64,000 nt of DNA from Acidimicrobiaceae bacterium (GCA_020637235.1 JACJWG010000014.1:1-64000); one strand, 5' to 3'. Positions 1-9,054 are shown, counted from the stretch's first letter. Notes: generated by a model from the letters alone, not told the origin. Numbers and translations are program-made.

Positions 1-736
1 GCACACGGATGGCGGCGTGGACGCGTCGGAGCGCGTCGAGCGCCCGGTCGCGGCGGGCGTCGTCGACCGGGTGTCGCGAGAAGCGCGCCTCGCGGTACAG
101 CTCGGCCAGCTCGACCACGGCGGCCCGCCCGTCGTCGCCCACCACCGCGGTCGACAACACCCGCTCGGTGAACTCGACCGACGTCTCCCACGCCGCACGC
201 GGCGACCCGGCGCGGGCGACGTCGTCCTCGACCCGGCTCCAGCAGGCGACGATGGCGTTGCGCGCATCGCCGGTGGCGAGCGCGGTCAACTGGGCGTCGA
301 CGTCGAGCTCGACCTCCGCAGCGTCGGCGGCGGCGGGCAGGTCGGATGCGGTGGCGGCGCGAGGGCCACGCACGATGTCGCGAGGTCGTCGGTGACGCCA
401 GGCCCGCCACCAGAACAGGACCGCCACCCACACCCAACGGATCATCAGACCGAGCAGGAGCAGGGCGAGCACACGCATCAGCACGTTGTCGCCGTCCTCC
501 CCGACGGGGGGCGGCGCCACCTCACCGCTGCCCTCCAGCCCACCCTCGAGCTCGCCGCCCACCTCGGGCTCGAACTCGACGCGCTCACCCACCGGCGGCT
601 CGCTCCACATGCGCACCGGGCCGGACGACGCGACGAACGCGAGGGCGAGCACGGTGACGGCGACGGCGACCGCGACGACCACCGACGACGCGGCGAGCGG
701 CCGGCGACCTGGCATGGCGAAACGGTAGCTGCTCAT
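1..736 (-). CDS. DUF4129 domain membrane protein, 3' end cut by window edge
   Basis: Reading leftward from an ATG at 736, the frame stays open to the window edge, so the C-terminus is missing. About 245 residues are visible: an N-terminal hydrophobic helix at about residues 14-38, an acidic glycine-rich linker, a second helix at about 85-110 (LALLLLGLMIRWVWVAVLF), then a soluble domain ending in YREARFSRHPV. This layout matches the DUF4129 family, which usually sits beside transglutaminase-like and MoxR-type ATPase genes; none is visible because the neighbours lie outside the window. A role in cell-envelope protein processing is only family inference. The ATG is preceded by GCGG with no strong Shine-Dalgarno. 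Confidence 0.7.
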   Translation of the reverse strand, partial: MSSYRFAMPGRRPLAASSVVVAVAVAVTVLALAFVASSGPVRMWSEPPVGERVEFEPEVGGELEGGLEGSGEVAPPPVGEDGDNVLMRVLALLLLGLMIRWVWVAVLFWWRAWRHRRPRDIVRGPRAATASDLPAAADAAEVELDVDAQLTALATGDARNAIVACWSRVEDDVARAGSPRAAWETSVEFTERVLSTAVVGDDGRAAVVELAELYREARFSRHPVDDARRDRALDALRRVHAAIRV

Positions 737-795
737 CCGCGGCCCGGGCCGGGCGGACGGCGATCAGCGGGCAGAGGCCAACACGTAGCGAGGAG

Positions 796-1668
796 TCAGT
801 GGCACAACTCGTGCAACAGGTGCGGGATGTGCGTGAGCTGCTGCACCGTGGCGGCACCGACGAGCCCGAGCGCCACCGCCAGGGCGAGCTGGCCCGGCGC
901 ACGCGGCGGCGAGGCCGGCGGCATGAGCAACAGCCGCACGCGGCCGAACACGTTGAGGTTGGCGAACCCCGCCCACGCCACGGGCGCGGTGTCGATCAGG
1001 GCCACCTTGCCGAGCGTGACGGCGACGAACTGCCGATCGCCGCAGGTCTCGGCCGCACTCTCGTCGGCCCATCGTTCCACCGAGAACCGCAGCCGGCGGG
1101 TGAGGAACCACAGCACCGGCAGCGCCGCGGTGACGAGCCCGGCGAGGTAGACGAACCGGTCGTGGCGGAAACGGGCGTGCGCCGCCTCGTGAGCGAGCAC
1201 CACGGCCGCCTCGCGCTCGTCGAGGGAGTCCATCAGTCCGGTCGACACCACGATCCGCCCGCCCCGACCAGGCATCGTGACGGCGTACGGCGCCGGGTCG
1301 TCGGCCACGACCAGCGGACCGTGATCGCGACAAGCCAGCCGGCGACGGGCGCGCACCACGCGGGCGACGCGCACACCGCCGATCGGCAGCCACGCGGCCG
1401 CCAGTGCCGCGAGCCAGGTCGGCACCGGCTCGTGGTCGCCGATGGTGTGCATGCACCACTCGATCTGGCGGTCGAACCACGGGGTGTGCCCGGCGAACGC
1501 CACCGCGAGCACCACGGTGGTCGGCACCGCTGCCGCGACCACGAGCACGAGCGTGAACGTGATCAGCGCCGTCGCGAAGCGTGGCGGCAGCCGGCGGTGC
1601 ATGGTGGTGGCGGCCAACGCCATGACGACGGCGAGCCCGACGGGGTGGACGAGTTCGGTGGGGATCAG
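796..1668 (-). CDS. M56-family (BlaR1/MecR1-like) membrane zinc metalloprotease
   Basis: Predicted integral-membrane zinc peptidase. The active-site motif HEAAH is visible in VLAHEAAHARFRHD, with two N-terminal transmembrane helices, a third after the motif (FVYLAGLVTAALPVLWFL) and one near the C-terminus. M56 proteins partner BlaI-type repressors and act by regulated proteolysis. Here the gene directly follows and overlaps a blaI-like gene, so the pair is probably a signal-responsive switch. No penicillin-binding sensor domain is visible, as in the short actinobacterial versions. The start is uncertain: a CTG at 1668 overlapping the BlaI stop keeps the first helix whole, while the first ATG, at 1623, would truncate it. 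Confidence 0.8.
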   Translation of the reverse strand: MIPTELVHPVGLAVVMALAATTMHRRLPPRFATALITFTLVLVVAAAVPTTVVLAVAFAGHTPWFDRQIEWCMHTIGDHEPVPTWLAALAAAWLPIGGVRVARVVRARRRLACRDHGPLVVADDPAPYAVTMPGRGGRIVVSTGLMDSLDEREAAVVLAHEAAHARFRHDRFVYLAGLVTAALPVLWFLTRRLRFSVERWADESAAETCGDRQFVAVTLGKVALIDTAPVAWAGFANLNVFGRVRLLLMPPASPPRAPGQLALAVALGLVGAATVQQLTHIPHLLHELCH

Positions 1669-2021
1669 GCACCCCGCTCGTCGAGCAGCGCTCGGATGCG
1701 TGCCGCTTCGCCGTGGCTCAGCCGTCCGACGAACCGCACCAGCACCTGCTGGCGATCGGACGTCGCGTCGAGCACCTCGTCGATCCGGCGGAGCGCGAAG
1801 TCGGTCTCGTCGACCACGGTGCGGTAGGTGAACGCACGGCCGGCCGGGGCCCGTTCGATCAGCCCCTTGGCGTGCAGGCGCGTGAGGATCGTGGCCACGG
1901 TGGTGTAGGCATGGCCGAGACCGAGACGCTGGTTCACCTCGGCGGGCGACAGCGCGGTGTCGGCCGACCAGAGCACCTGGAGCACGTCGCGCTCCAGCTG
2001 ACCATCGGGACGCTTGGACAT
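1665..2021 (-). CDS. BlaI/MecI/CopY-family transcriptional repressor
   Basis: A 118-residue winged-helix repressor starting MSKRPDGQLERDVLQVLW, followed by the typical BlaI/MecI pattern: ALSPAEVNQRLG as part of the DNA-binding fold, AYTTVATILTRLHAKG as the recognition helix, and a short C-terminal dimerisation region. The family binds as a dimer to operators in its own promoter and is inactivated by cleavage through the partner M56 peptidase, encoded immediately downstream with a few bases of overlap. The ATG at 2021 fits the family length better than the longer frame from 2063. Its targets cannot be read from the sequence; the upstream region toward 2100 is the obvious place for an operator. 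Confidence 0.9.
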   Translation of the reverse strand: MSKRPDGQLERDVLQVLWSADTALSPAEVNQRLGLGHAYTTVATILTRLHAKGLIERAPAGRAFTYRTVVDETDFALRRIDEVLDATSDRQQVLVRFVGRLSHGEAARIRALLDERGA

Positions 2022-2115
2022 GGGTTCTCGCTTCCGACCGCCCGACACTGCCCGCCGGGGCACAGGGCCCGTTCGTGCCGACCGACGTCGGCACCACGAC
2101 GAGTGCGAACTCTAG

Positions 2116-3342
2116 TCAGAAGAAGCTGCCACAGAAGGCCAGTGGCCGGACGGCGAAACGATCGTCGGCACGGGCCACGGCATCCTGGTCCCCCTGCACC
2201 CGCCCCGCAGCGGCGAGGTCGTGCCACGGCACGGTGCCGAGATAGGCGGCGCTCAACGCATCGACGCCACAGCGGAGCTCGGCCGGTGCGTCGGTGCGAC
2301 ATACGCCGCCCGACGCGTCGAGCTCGTAGGACGCGTCGTTGTCGGGGAACAGTGGATCCGTCACGGCGATCGTCACCGGTGGTCCGGGCCGATAGGTGCG
2401 CGACACCAGGCATCGTTCGACGTCGAGCAGCCGGACCCACTGCTCGTCGTAGCGGTGCGTCGTCTGGTACGCCCGGGGGTCGCGCACGGCCACGCGCAGC
2501 ACGTCGTCGATCGGTCGTTCGTCCACACGGAAGGTGCGCACCAGATCGAGGTCGCACAGGAACGACCACAGCGCGAGTTCCACGGCGGCCGTCGAGCCCC
2601 ACACGTCGTGCACCTCACCCTTGCCCGCCGACTCGGCCATCGGCCGCTCGTCCCACGAGACGGTGTAGTGGGCGAACCCGTCGTCGACGCCGTGCGGGTC
2701 GGTGTGCACAACCACGAAGCTCGCCTTGTCGCCCTGGAGCGCGTCCTCCAGGTAGCGGCGCCACAGGTAGTCCGACCGCGTGATCGCCCCCGGGCGGGCC
2801 ACGACACGGTCGTAGATCGCGGACACCACATCCAGGATCTCGTCGCGAGCGAGCACGCGGCACGAGCCCGGTGCGGCGTTCGCGATCGGCCGGGCCCGTC
2901 GCGGATCGACCGTCGCCACCACACCGTCGGCGGCGATCGCGAATCCGAAGCGGCCGTAGATGACGGCTTCACTGGCCCGAAGGCTTGCCAACGGACGTCC
3001 CTCGTCACGGGCCGAGGTGAGCATGAACCGCATCATCCGGCTGAGCAGGCCGTGGCGGCGGGCGGTCGGCAACACGCCGATGCGGGTGACCGCCGCGGTG
3101 CCGAGGCGGGCGCCGCCGGGGACGACCGTGTCGACGCGGAAGTAGCCGGCATGTGCGACACACCGGTCACCCGACCACGCCGAGGTCGACCAGTGCTCGT
3201 CGTCGTCCCAGCCCGGCGCGGCGCTCGCCCAGTCGTCGTCGGAGATCGGACCGCTCAACAGCGCAGCGCGCATCGTGTCGCAAGCGAGGCGCCGCTCGTC
3301 GGCAGCGGTGACGCGGACGTCGAAGAGGTGGTCGGTGGACAT
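2116..3342 (-). CDS. Eis-like GNAT N-acetyltransferase
   Basis: A 408-residue protein with the three-part layout of the Eis family: an N-terminal GNAT domain with the acetyl-CoA loop region VLPTARRHGLLSRMM at about residues 92-106, a second degenerate GNAT domain, and a C-terminal sterol-carrier-like domain ending in GSFF. In Eis proteins the C-terminal carboxylate is part of the active site, and the ending FF fits. Family members acetylate lysines or amines, in some species aminoglycosides; the substrate here is unknown. Length matches the mycobacterial protein. It stands alone between the BlaI pair and a dioxygenase gene. Confidence 0.85.
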   Translation of the reverse strand: MSTDHLFDVRVTAADERRLACDTMRAALLSGPISDDDWASAAPGWDDDEHWSTSAWSGDRCVAHAGYFRVDTVVPGGARLGTAAVTRIGVLPTARRHGLLSRMMRFMLTSARDEGRPLASLRASEAVIYGRFGFAIAADGVVATVDPRRARPIANAAPGSCRVLARDEILDVVSAIYDRVVARPGAITRSDYLWRRYLEDALQGDKASFVVVHTDPHGVDDGFAHYTVSWDERPMAESAGKGEVHDVWGSTAAVELALWSFLCDLDLVRTFRVDERPIDDVLRVAVRDPRAYQTTHRYDEQWVRLLDVERCLVSRTYRPGPPVTIAVTDPLFPDNDASYELDASGGVCRTDAPAELRCGVDALSAAYLGTVPWHDLAAAGRVQGDQDAVARADDRFAVRPLAFCGSFF

Positions 3343-3390
3343 CGCCCCAGCCTGCCACTGCGTCGACGGGCCGGTCGGGTGAATTCGCCG

Positions 3391-4239
3391 TCAGGCCGCC
3401 ACGGGCGCGTCACCTCGGACGCTCGTGCGGTACATCTCGCGACGTTGTCCGGCGTAGTCGTTGATCGCGAAGTGCTGGGTGCAGCGGTTGTCCCAGATGG
3501 CGAGCAGGTGCGGTTGCCAGCGCACCCGACAGGTGAGGTTGGGGTGCACGCTGTGGGCGTACAGGCGTTGCAACAGCGCCTGCGCCTCGGGTGGGTCCAT
3601 GCCGTCGATGCCGGTGGTGTACACCGGGTTCACGAACAACGCCGCACGCCCGGTGCGGGGGTGGCGCACGACGACCGGGTGGGTGTGCACCCGGTACGCG
3701 TCGTCGGACGGCTCGATCTGCATCGAGCTCTTGTCGGCCACACGTTCCAGATAGCCGCCCGTGCCGTACGCCATGCCGGCGGAATGGGTGGCGCGCAACG
3801 TGAGCAGTTGCGCCTGCAGCGCGGGCGGCAGCGTCTCGTAGGCCAGGTACTGGTTGGCCCACATCGTGTCGCCACCGAAGGCAGGCACGTCCCAGGCGTG
3901 CAACACCGTGTACGCCGGCGGCGCGGGCAAGTAGGACAGGTCGGTGTGCCAGGCGTTGGCGAAGTTGAGTTCGTCACCCGGCTCCTTCACCACCCGGATC
4001 ACGTGGGGCCGATCGTCGAGCGGCCGGACGAACGGGGTGACGTCGCGGCCGCCGAGCTCGTCGGTGAACCGTTCGAGCTGGTCGAGGTCGAGGCGCTGGT
4101 CCGGCAGGAACACCACGAGGTGCTCGTCGAGCAGCTGCTGCAACGCCTCGATCTGCGCCGAGCTCTGGCGCTGGCTCGCGTCGAAGCCACGCACGATCGC
4201 CCCACACGCCCCGGCGATCCGCTCCACGTCTCGTTCCAT
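3391..4239 (-). CDS. TauD/TfdA-family Fe(II)/2-oxoglutarate dioxygenase
   Basis: A 282-residue non-haem iron dioxygenase. The metal ligands are visible: HxD in NAWHTDLSY at about residue 98 and the distal histidine in CTQHFAIND, followed by the 2-oxoglutarate-binding arginine in REMYRTSV. The family hydroxylates substrates such as taurine, alkyl sulfates or aryloxyalkanoates; which one cannot be told. The ATG at 4239 was preferred over an in-frame ATG 18 bases upstream because GGAGGGGAGAG lies directly before it. A TetR-family gene diverges 144 bp away and is the likely regulator. Confidence 0.88.
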   Translation of the reverse strand: MERDVERIAGACGAIVRGFDASQRQSSAQIEALQQLLDEHLVVFLPDQRLDLDQLERFTDELGGRDVTPFVRPLDDRPHVIRVVKEPGDELNFANAWHTDLSYLPAPPAYTVLHAWDVPAFGGDTMWANQYLAYETLPPALQAQLLTLRATHSAGMAYGTGGYLERVADKSSMQIEPSDDAYRVHTHPVVVRHPRTGRAALFVNPVYTTGIDGMDPPEAQALLQRLYAHSVHPNLTCRVRWQPHLLAIWDNRCTQHFAINDYAGQRREMYRTSVRGDAPVAA

Positions 4240-4383
4240 GTCGACTCTCCCCTCCATTGCCGCCGTGGCCGCCACTGCCGCCACGTCGTCGCTCGATCGG
4301 GCACGAGCGAGCACCCCTCGATCGAACAGAGTACGGTCCCCTGCGCGGCTCGGGCGACGTGCGAGCCATCGGGGGTCCCATCG

Positions 4384-5115
4384 ATGTCGTATCCACGCGA
4401 GCCGTCGACGACGCGCAGCCGAGCCACACGCGACCGCGTGCTCGACGCTGCGTCGCGCGTGGCCGAGCGGAGCCTCGACCAGCTCGGCGTGGCGGCGATC
4501 GCGAGCGAGGCCGGCATCGGAGCCGGCACGTTGTACCAGTACTTCCGCGGACTCGACGAGGTGCTCGAGGCCGTGGTGCGCCGCCACCTCGATCGGTTCC
4601 GTGAGCTCATCGTCGAGGCGTTCGCCGCGGAGCAGTTCGTCGACGCCGCCGCCGCCAGCACGGCCGTCGCCGACGCGTTCGTCGAGTACTACCGCACCGA
4701 ACGGGGGTTCCGGGCCCTGTGGTTCGAGCACGGGCTGGCCTCGCGCTTCCGCTCGCTCGAGCAGGCCAACCACGACGTCCTGGCGGCCACGATGGCCGAC
4801 CAGCTGATCGCTGCAGGGCTGATGCCCGACAGCGGGGTGGCCCGCACCGTGGCAGCGGCCAACTGGGAGGTCGTCGACGCGATCGTCGGTCTGGCCTTCC
4901 GTCACCATCCGTACGGTGACCCGGCGATGCTCACCTACCTGCGCCACGTGGTCGGGGTGGTGGCCACGGCCCCACCGCTCGAGGTGGTGCTCGCGATCCA
5001 TCGGGCGAGCACCCGTCCGATCGACGAGCAGGCACCCGACGAGGCGCCGCCCGCCAAACCCTCCCGTCGGCCGACGTCGAAGGTGAACTCCCGGCGAACG
5101 GGAGGCGTCCGGTAG
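4384..5115 (+). CDS. TetR/AcrR-family transcriptional regulator
   Basis: A 243-residue protein with an N-terminal TetR helix-turn-helix: RDRVLDAASRVAERS, then LGVAAIASEAGIGAGTLYQYFRG, where AGIGAGTLYQYF is the recognition-helix region. The variable C-terminal half binds the ligand. It is divergent from the TauD-like dioxygenase gene across 144 bp, so it most likely controls that gene and itself. The C-terminal tail is rich in proline, lysine and arginine and looks disordered. The reading frame is open far upstream, but the ATG at 4384 sits exactly before the domain start. Confidence 0.88.
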   Translation: MSYPREPSTTRSRATRDRVLDAASRVAERSLDQLGVAAIASEAGIGAGTLYQYFRGLDEVLEAVVRRHLDRFRELIVEAFAAEQFVDAAAASTAVADAFVEYYRTERGFRALWFEHGLASRFRSLEQANHDVLAATMADQLIAAGLMPDSGVARTVAAANWEVVDAIVGLAFRHHPYGDPAMLTYLRHVVGVVATAPPLEVVLAIHRASTRPIDEQAPDEAPPAKPSRRPTSKVNSRRTGGVR

Positions 5116-5157
5116 ATTGCGGCCGCTCGCCGGGGGTGGCGACGGGGAGGGGACGGG

Positions 5158-6669
5158 GTGCGTCGAGCAGGTCAGGGGTCGTCATCGTGGCGACGGATCC
5201 GTCCGGCGCTGCTGGCGACGCTGGCCGTGGTGGTCGTCGCCGCGTGCACCGATGCGAGCGGTGCCGGCACCGACTCGACCCCGTCCACGGTCGCCGACCC
5301 GGGCGCCGCCGCCACGATCGCGCCAGCGTCGACGGCGACCGCGACCCCGGATACGCCGGACACGTCGGACACGTCGGACACCCCGGTCGAGACCGCATCG
5401 TCGGCCGAGCCGGCATGGGTGACCGGCGACCCGTCGTATCTGTTCGACCAGGCGCTGATGCACACCTTCGAGATCGACCTGCCGACGGCGTCGCTCGCCG
5501 AACTCGATGCCGATCCGTCGGCCGAGGAGTACGTCGAGGGCAGCCTCACCTTCGACGGCGAGACCGTCGACGCCGTCGACGTCCGCTACAAGGGGTCGGT
5601 CGGCGCCTTCGTCGGCTGTACCTCCGGCCCGAACCCGCTGGCCGCCGAGGGACCCAAGACCTGCACCAAACTGTCGATGAAGCTGCGCATCGACAGCGAC
5701 GGCAACGAGGACCGAACGTTCTACGGGGTCCGGAAGGTGTTGCTGCACGCGATGAACCTCGACGGCTCGCTGATGCACGAGCGCCTCGGCTACTGGCTCT
5801 TCCGCGAGATGGGGGTACCGGCGCCACGAGCCACACACGCCCGAGTACTCGTGAACGGCGAATACCTGGGTGTGTTCGCGCTCGTGGAGGAGATCGACGG
5901 GCGCTTCACCCGCGAAGCGTTCGACGACGGGACGGGCAACCTCTACAAGGAGGTGTGGCCGTTCGACGCCAGCGGCGCACCTCCGGCGGACGAGGTGTGG
6001 ATCGACGCGCTCGAGACCAACCGCGACGAGGATCCCACACCCGAGATCATCTCCTCGTTCGCCGCCGAACTGCTCGCTGCACCCGCCGACGCACAGAGCG
6101 AGGTGCTCGCACGCCGCACCGATCTCGACACCCTGCTCACCACCTTCGTGGTCGACCGCGCCATCGGCAACGACGACGGCGCGCTGCACTGGTACTGCTT
6201 CGGCCCGTGCGAACCGCACAACTTCTTCTGGTACGAGCACCCGACGAATCGCACGGTGCACCTCGTGCCGTGGGATCTCGACAACGCCTTCGACGCACTG
6301 TTGCCCACCACCGGTGTCGGTGGGTTCGTGGCCATCGCCGACCCGTGGGGGCAGGTCACGAACGACTGCGAGCCCTTCCCGTTCGGAACGTTCGGGCTGC
6401 TGCAACGGTCCGCTGCCTGCGATCCCCTGATCGGCGCGCTCGTGACGTACCAGGACGAGTACGACGCCATTCGCGCCGACCTGCTCGCCGGCCCGTTCGC
6501 CGACGAGTCGATCCGCGAGCAGCTCGACACCTGGTCGGCGCAGATCGAGGACGCCGTCGCCGAGGCCGCCGCCGCGCACGACGACGCACCGTCGGTCGCA
6601 CAGTGGCGCGCCGGGATCGACACGCTCCTCGAAGCGATCGAGATCAGCCGGAACGGCGACGGACGATGA
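5158..6669 (+). CDS. CotH-kinase-family lipoprotein
   Basis: A 503-residue protein starting at a GTG with GGGGAGGGGACGGG upstream. It has a lipoprotein signal: a basic start, LLATLAVVVVAAC and the lipobox cysteine at about residue 30. A threonine/proline/aspartate-rich linker with DTPDTSDTSDTP repeats follows, then the CotH domain (FEIDLPTASLAELDAD, VRYKGS, LLHAMNLDGSLMHERLGYWLFREMG). Typical CotH motifs DRAIGNDDG and LVPWDLDNAFD, including the metal-binding DLDNAF, are visible. CotH proteins are atypical protein kinases of spore coats and extracellular proteins. First gene of a three-gene operon with 4-bp overlaps; such CotH / DUF4956 / VTC clusters are known in actinobacteria. Confidence 0.85.
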   Translation: MRRAGQGSSSWRRIRPALLATLAVVVVAACTDASGAGTDSTPSTVADPGAAATIAPASTATATPDTPDTSDTSDTPVETASSAEPAWVTGDPSYLFDQALMHTFEIDLPTASLAELDADPSAEEYVEGSLTFDGETVDAVDVRYKGSVGAFVGCTSGPNPLAAEGPKTCTKLSMKLRIDSDGNEDRTFYGVRKVLLHAMNLDGSLMHERLGYWLFREMGVPAPRATHARVLVNGEYLGVFALVEEIDGRFTREAFDDGTGNLYKEVWPFDASGAPPADEVWIDALETNRDEDPTPEIISSFAAELLAAPADAQSEVLARRTDLDTLLTTFVVDRAIGNDDGALHWYCFGPCEPHNFFWYEHPTNRTVHLVPWDLDNAFDALLPTTGVGGFVAIADPWGQVTNDCEPFPFGTFGLLQRSAACDPLIGALVTYQDEYDAIRADLLAGPFADESIREQLDTWSAQIEDAVAEAAAAHDDAPSVAQWRAGIDTLLEAIEISRNGDGR

Positions 6670-7268
6670 TCGCATTGAGCGACCCCTGGCGTCTCGGCGC
6701 CGACGCCCTGGCCGTGGTGGTGTTGGTGTTCGCGCTCTACTTCCCGCGTCACCGCCGTCGCGACATGGTGCTCGCCATCCTCGGCGTCAACGTCGGTGTC
6801 GTCGCCGTGTCGCTCGTGCTGCTCCGCGCCGACGCCACGGCCGGGCTGGGACTCGGCCTGTTCGGCGTGCTGTCGATCATCCGCCTGCGCTCGCTCGAAC
6901 TCGACCAGGAGGAGGTGGCCTACTACTTCTCGGCGATCGCGCTCGGTCTCCTCGGCGGGGTGAGGGTGACGCCCGACTGGGTCGCTCCTGCGCTGATGGT
7001 GGCGATCCTGACCGTGTTGTTCGTGGGTGATCATCCCCGGCTGTTCGCGTCGTACCGCAGCCAACACGTCACCCTCGACGCGGCGATCGCCGATCATGCC
7101 GAGATCCGACGCCGACTGGAGGCCCTGCTCGGCGGCACCGTGGTGCGGATGAAGGTGAAGCGGCTCGACCTGGTCGATGACACCACCACCGTCGACGTGC
7201 GCTTCCGCATCGACGAGCACCGGCGGCCGGGTGCCGAGCAGCGACACGTCGCCGGGCCGTCGACGTGA
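6666..7268 (+). CDS. DUF4956 membrane protein
   Basis: A 200-residue membrane protein overlapping the CotH gene by ATGA. Three to four hydrophobic helices fill residues 10-125 (ALAVVVLVFALYF, LAILGVNVGVVAVSLVLL, GLGLFGVLSIIRLRS, MVAILTVLFVG), followed by a soluble C-terminal domain. The motif FGVLSIIRLRSLELDQEEVAYYFSA is characteristic of DUF4956. Its function is unknown; members are regularly encoded next to VTC-domain polyphosphate-polymerase-like proteins and CotH kinases, as here, so a membrane complex with those two is a reasonable inference. Confidence 0.85.
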   Translation: MIALSDPWRLGADALAVVVLVFALYFPRHRRRDMVLAILGVNVGVVAVSLVLLRADATAGLGLGLFGVLSIIRLRSLELDQEEVAYYFSAIALGLLGGVRVTPDWVAPALMVAILTVLFVGDHPRLFASYRSQHVTLDAAIADHAEIRRRLEALLGGTVVRMKVKRLDLVDDTTTVDVRFRIDEHRRPGAEQRHVAGPST

Positions 7269-8035
7269 CCGGCACCGGACCCCTCGCCCCGATCGGCCTC
7301 GACGAGCTCGACGCGACTGCGAGCCTGCTCGACCGCGTCGATCGCAAGTACGTCGTCGACGAGGAGCTGCTGGACGCGCTGGAGCGGCGTCCGCCAACAG
7401 CTCTTCGCGAACTCGAGATCGACGGCCGGCGCGACTTCGGGTACTCGTCGGTGTACTTCGACACCGACGATCGGCACCTCCATCGTCTGGCCGCCACCGG
7501 CCGGCGACGACGCTTCAAGGTGCGCACCCGCACCTACGTCGACAGCGGCCGCTGCGTGCTCGAGCTGAAGTGGAAGACCGGCCGCGGCGTGACGATCAAG
7601 GAGCGCCACGATCACGTGGCGGCCGACGACGAGATCGGCGCCGAGGCCCACCGCATCGTGGTGGATGCACTCCGCGACCGGGTGCGGGTCGACCCCGCCG
7701 TCGTCGAACGCCTGGTTCCCACGCTGCGCACCGAGTACCGCCGCCGCACCTGGCTGGACACGAGTGGTGGCTCGCGGATCACCTGCGACACCGACCTCGT
7801 GTGCACCATCCCGGACGGGAGTTCGCTGCGCCTCGACGGCGTGGTGATCGAGACCAAGTCGTCAGGGGCGGCCGGTGCGTTGGACCGGTGGTTGTGGCGG
7901 CAGGGTCAGCGGCCGCTGACGTTCAGCAAGTACTGCACCGCGCTGTCGCTGATCGAGCCGACACTGCCGGCCAACAAGTGGCACCGGACCGTCGCCGATC
8001 TCCACGACCGGCTCGACGTGCGAAGCGCGGCCTGA
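7265..8035 (+). CDS. VTC-domain protein (polyphosphate polymerase-like)
   Basis: A 256-residue tunnel-fold protein of the VTC/CYTH superfamily. The visible signature includes DRKYVVDEELL, YSSVYFDTDD, a basic strand FKVRTRTYVDSG, LELKWKTGRG and IETKSSG. These supply the alternating lysine, arginine and glutamate residues that line the tunnel of VTC4-type polyphosphate polymerases. In bacteria such domains are usually soluble, and their activity is mostly untested. It starts with GTG overlapping the DUF4956 stop by GTGA and ends the operon, facing a convergent toxin gene 14 bp away. Confidence 0.85.
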   Translation: MTGTGPLAPIGLDELDATASLLDRVDRKYVVDEELLDALERRPPTALRELEIDGRRDFGYSSVYFDTDDRHLHRLAATGRRRRFKVRTRTYVDSGRCVLELKWKTGRGVTIKERHDHVAADDEIGAEAHRIVVDALRDRVRVDPAVVERLVPTLRTEYRRRTWLDTSGGSRITCDTDLVCTIPDGSSLRLDGVVIETKSSGAAGALDRWLWRQGQRPLTFSKYCTALSLIEPTLPANKWHRTVADLHDRLDVRSAA

Positions 8036-8048
8036 GCGAGCGCCGCGT

Positions 8049-8591
8049 TCAGCGCCAGAACCACTCGTCGAAGGGTTCGCGTCCGGCCTCGCGAGCCCGA
8101 CTGCGCACGGTGGCCGGAAACCAGGCCAGCTCGCGTCCGGCCCCGAGGGGCAATCGCGCCGCTCGGCACCTGACACCGCGCAGCCCGGCATCGTGGGCGG
8201 CGACGCCCACCGGCTGACACCGCTCGTGAGTCAGGACGCGGCCCCGCCGATCGAGCGGGTAGGTGGTGGGCAGTCCGGCAGCGGCCACCCCCGCCGGCGT
8301 GTGCACGTCGGCGACGTCCTGCGATCGTGGCAGCGTGAGCGCCACGAGCACCGGAGCGGCGTCGGGCCGCAGGTCCTCGGGCTCGTAGGGCCACTGCGCC
8401 GTGAACAGCTGCATGTTGGCCCGCGCGGTCGTGCGGTCCTCGTTGACGTAGAGCGCCGGGAAGCTCGCCGGCGGATTCCACCGACCGCCCACCGCCCCCG
8501 CCCACGTGGGATCGAGTGGGTCGTCCCACTCCGGTCGGGCGATGCGGAACCACACGTGGCCGTCGACGAGCACCTCGGTGTGCAGCGCCAC
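8049..8591 (-). CDS. RES-domain toxin (MbcT-like NAD-degrading family)
   Basis: A 180-residue RES-domain protein. The family's conserved arginine is in WFRIARPEW (about residue 17) and its glutamate in YVNEDRTTARAN (about residue 50). RES toxins such as mycobacterial MbcT destroy NAD+ by phosphorolysis or hydrolysis and are neutralised by a partner with a helix-turn-helix and an Xre/MbcA-type domain. That partner gene lies 9 bp upstream in the same orientation, giving the usual antitoxin-first order. Length agrees with MbcT (about 186). No frameshift is seen, so the toxin is probably functional. Confidence 0.88.
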   Translation of the reverse strand: MALHTEVLVDGHVWFRIARPEWDDPLDPTWAGAVGGRWNPPASFPALYVNEDRTTARANMQLFTAQWPYEPEDLRPDAAPVLVALTLPRSQDVADVHTPAGVAAAGLPTTYPLDRRGRVLTHERCQPVGVAAHDAGLRGVRCRAARLPLGAGRELAWFPATVRSRAREAGREPFDEWFWR

Positions 8592-8600
8592 GGACGCCCT

Positions 8601-9026
8601 TCAGCCGTTCGCCCGCTCGAACGCGAACATCGATCGTGTGGCGGCCAGCACCTCCGCCGCGCGGCCGTCGGCGGCGAGCGCCAGCAGCGACCGGTCGCCG
8701 AGCGCCGGCGCCGCCCGGCGGACCACGGCCGGAATACGATCGCGGCGCAGGTGTCGCACCAGGAGATCGGTGGCCGCTGCCAGGTCGGCCATCGCTGGAG
8801 CCCGCTCGGCCGGCACACCGACCGCCACCCACTTCGACACGGCCTGCCGGCTCACCCCGAACATGGTCGCGACATCGGCGAGCGACAGGTCCCACACCTC
8901 CATGAGGTGGCGGATGCCGGCGACGCGTCGCCGGCGGTCGAGCTCGGCGGCCAGGTCGTCGAGGTCGAGATCGCGGTGATCTCGCAGCAGACGATCGACG
9001 GCACGTCCTGCAGTCGTGGTGGTCAT
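8601..9026 (-). CDS. MbcA/ParS/Xre-type antitoxin of the RES toxin
   Basis: A 141-residue protein with a central helix-turn-helix (SLADVATMFGVSRQAVSKWVA) and a C-terminal segment ending AATRSMFAFERANG. This matches antitoxins paired with RES toxins, which bind the toxin with their C-terminus to block NAD access and repress their own promoter with the HTH. The ATG at 9026 is preceded by GGAGGTGATGCC, a strong ribosome-binding site, so the ATG seven codons further upstream is unlikely. Four 17-bp repeats lie just upstream and are the probable operator. The toxin follows after 9 bp. Confidence 0.86.
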   Translation of the reverse strand: MTTTTAGRAVDRLLRDHRDLDLDDLAAELDRRRRVAGIRHLMEVWDLSLADVATMFGVSRQAVSKWVAVGVPAERAPAMADLAAATDLLVRHLRRDRIPAVVRRAAPALGDRSLLALAADGRAAEVLAATRSMFAFERANG

Positions 9027-9054
9027 GGCATCACCTCCGACCGCCACACTACCC

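Noticed and set aside
2221..5115. A 964-codon plus-strand frame covering several genes
   Set aside because: High-GC sequences have long open antisense frames; the real gene in that frame is the TetR regulator at 4384-5115 only.
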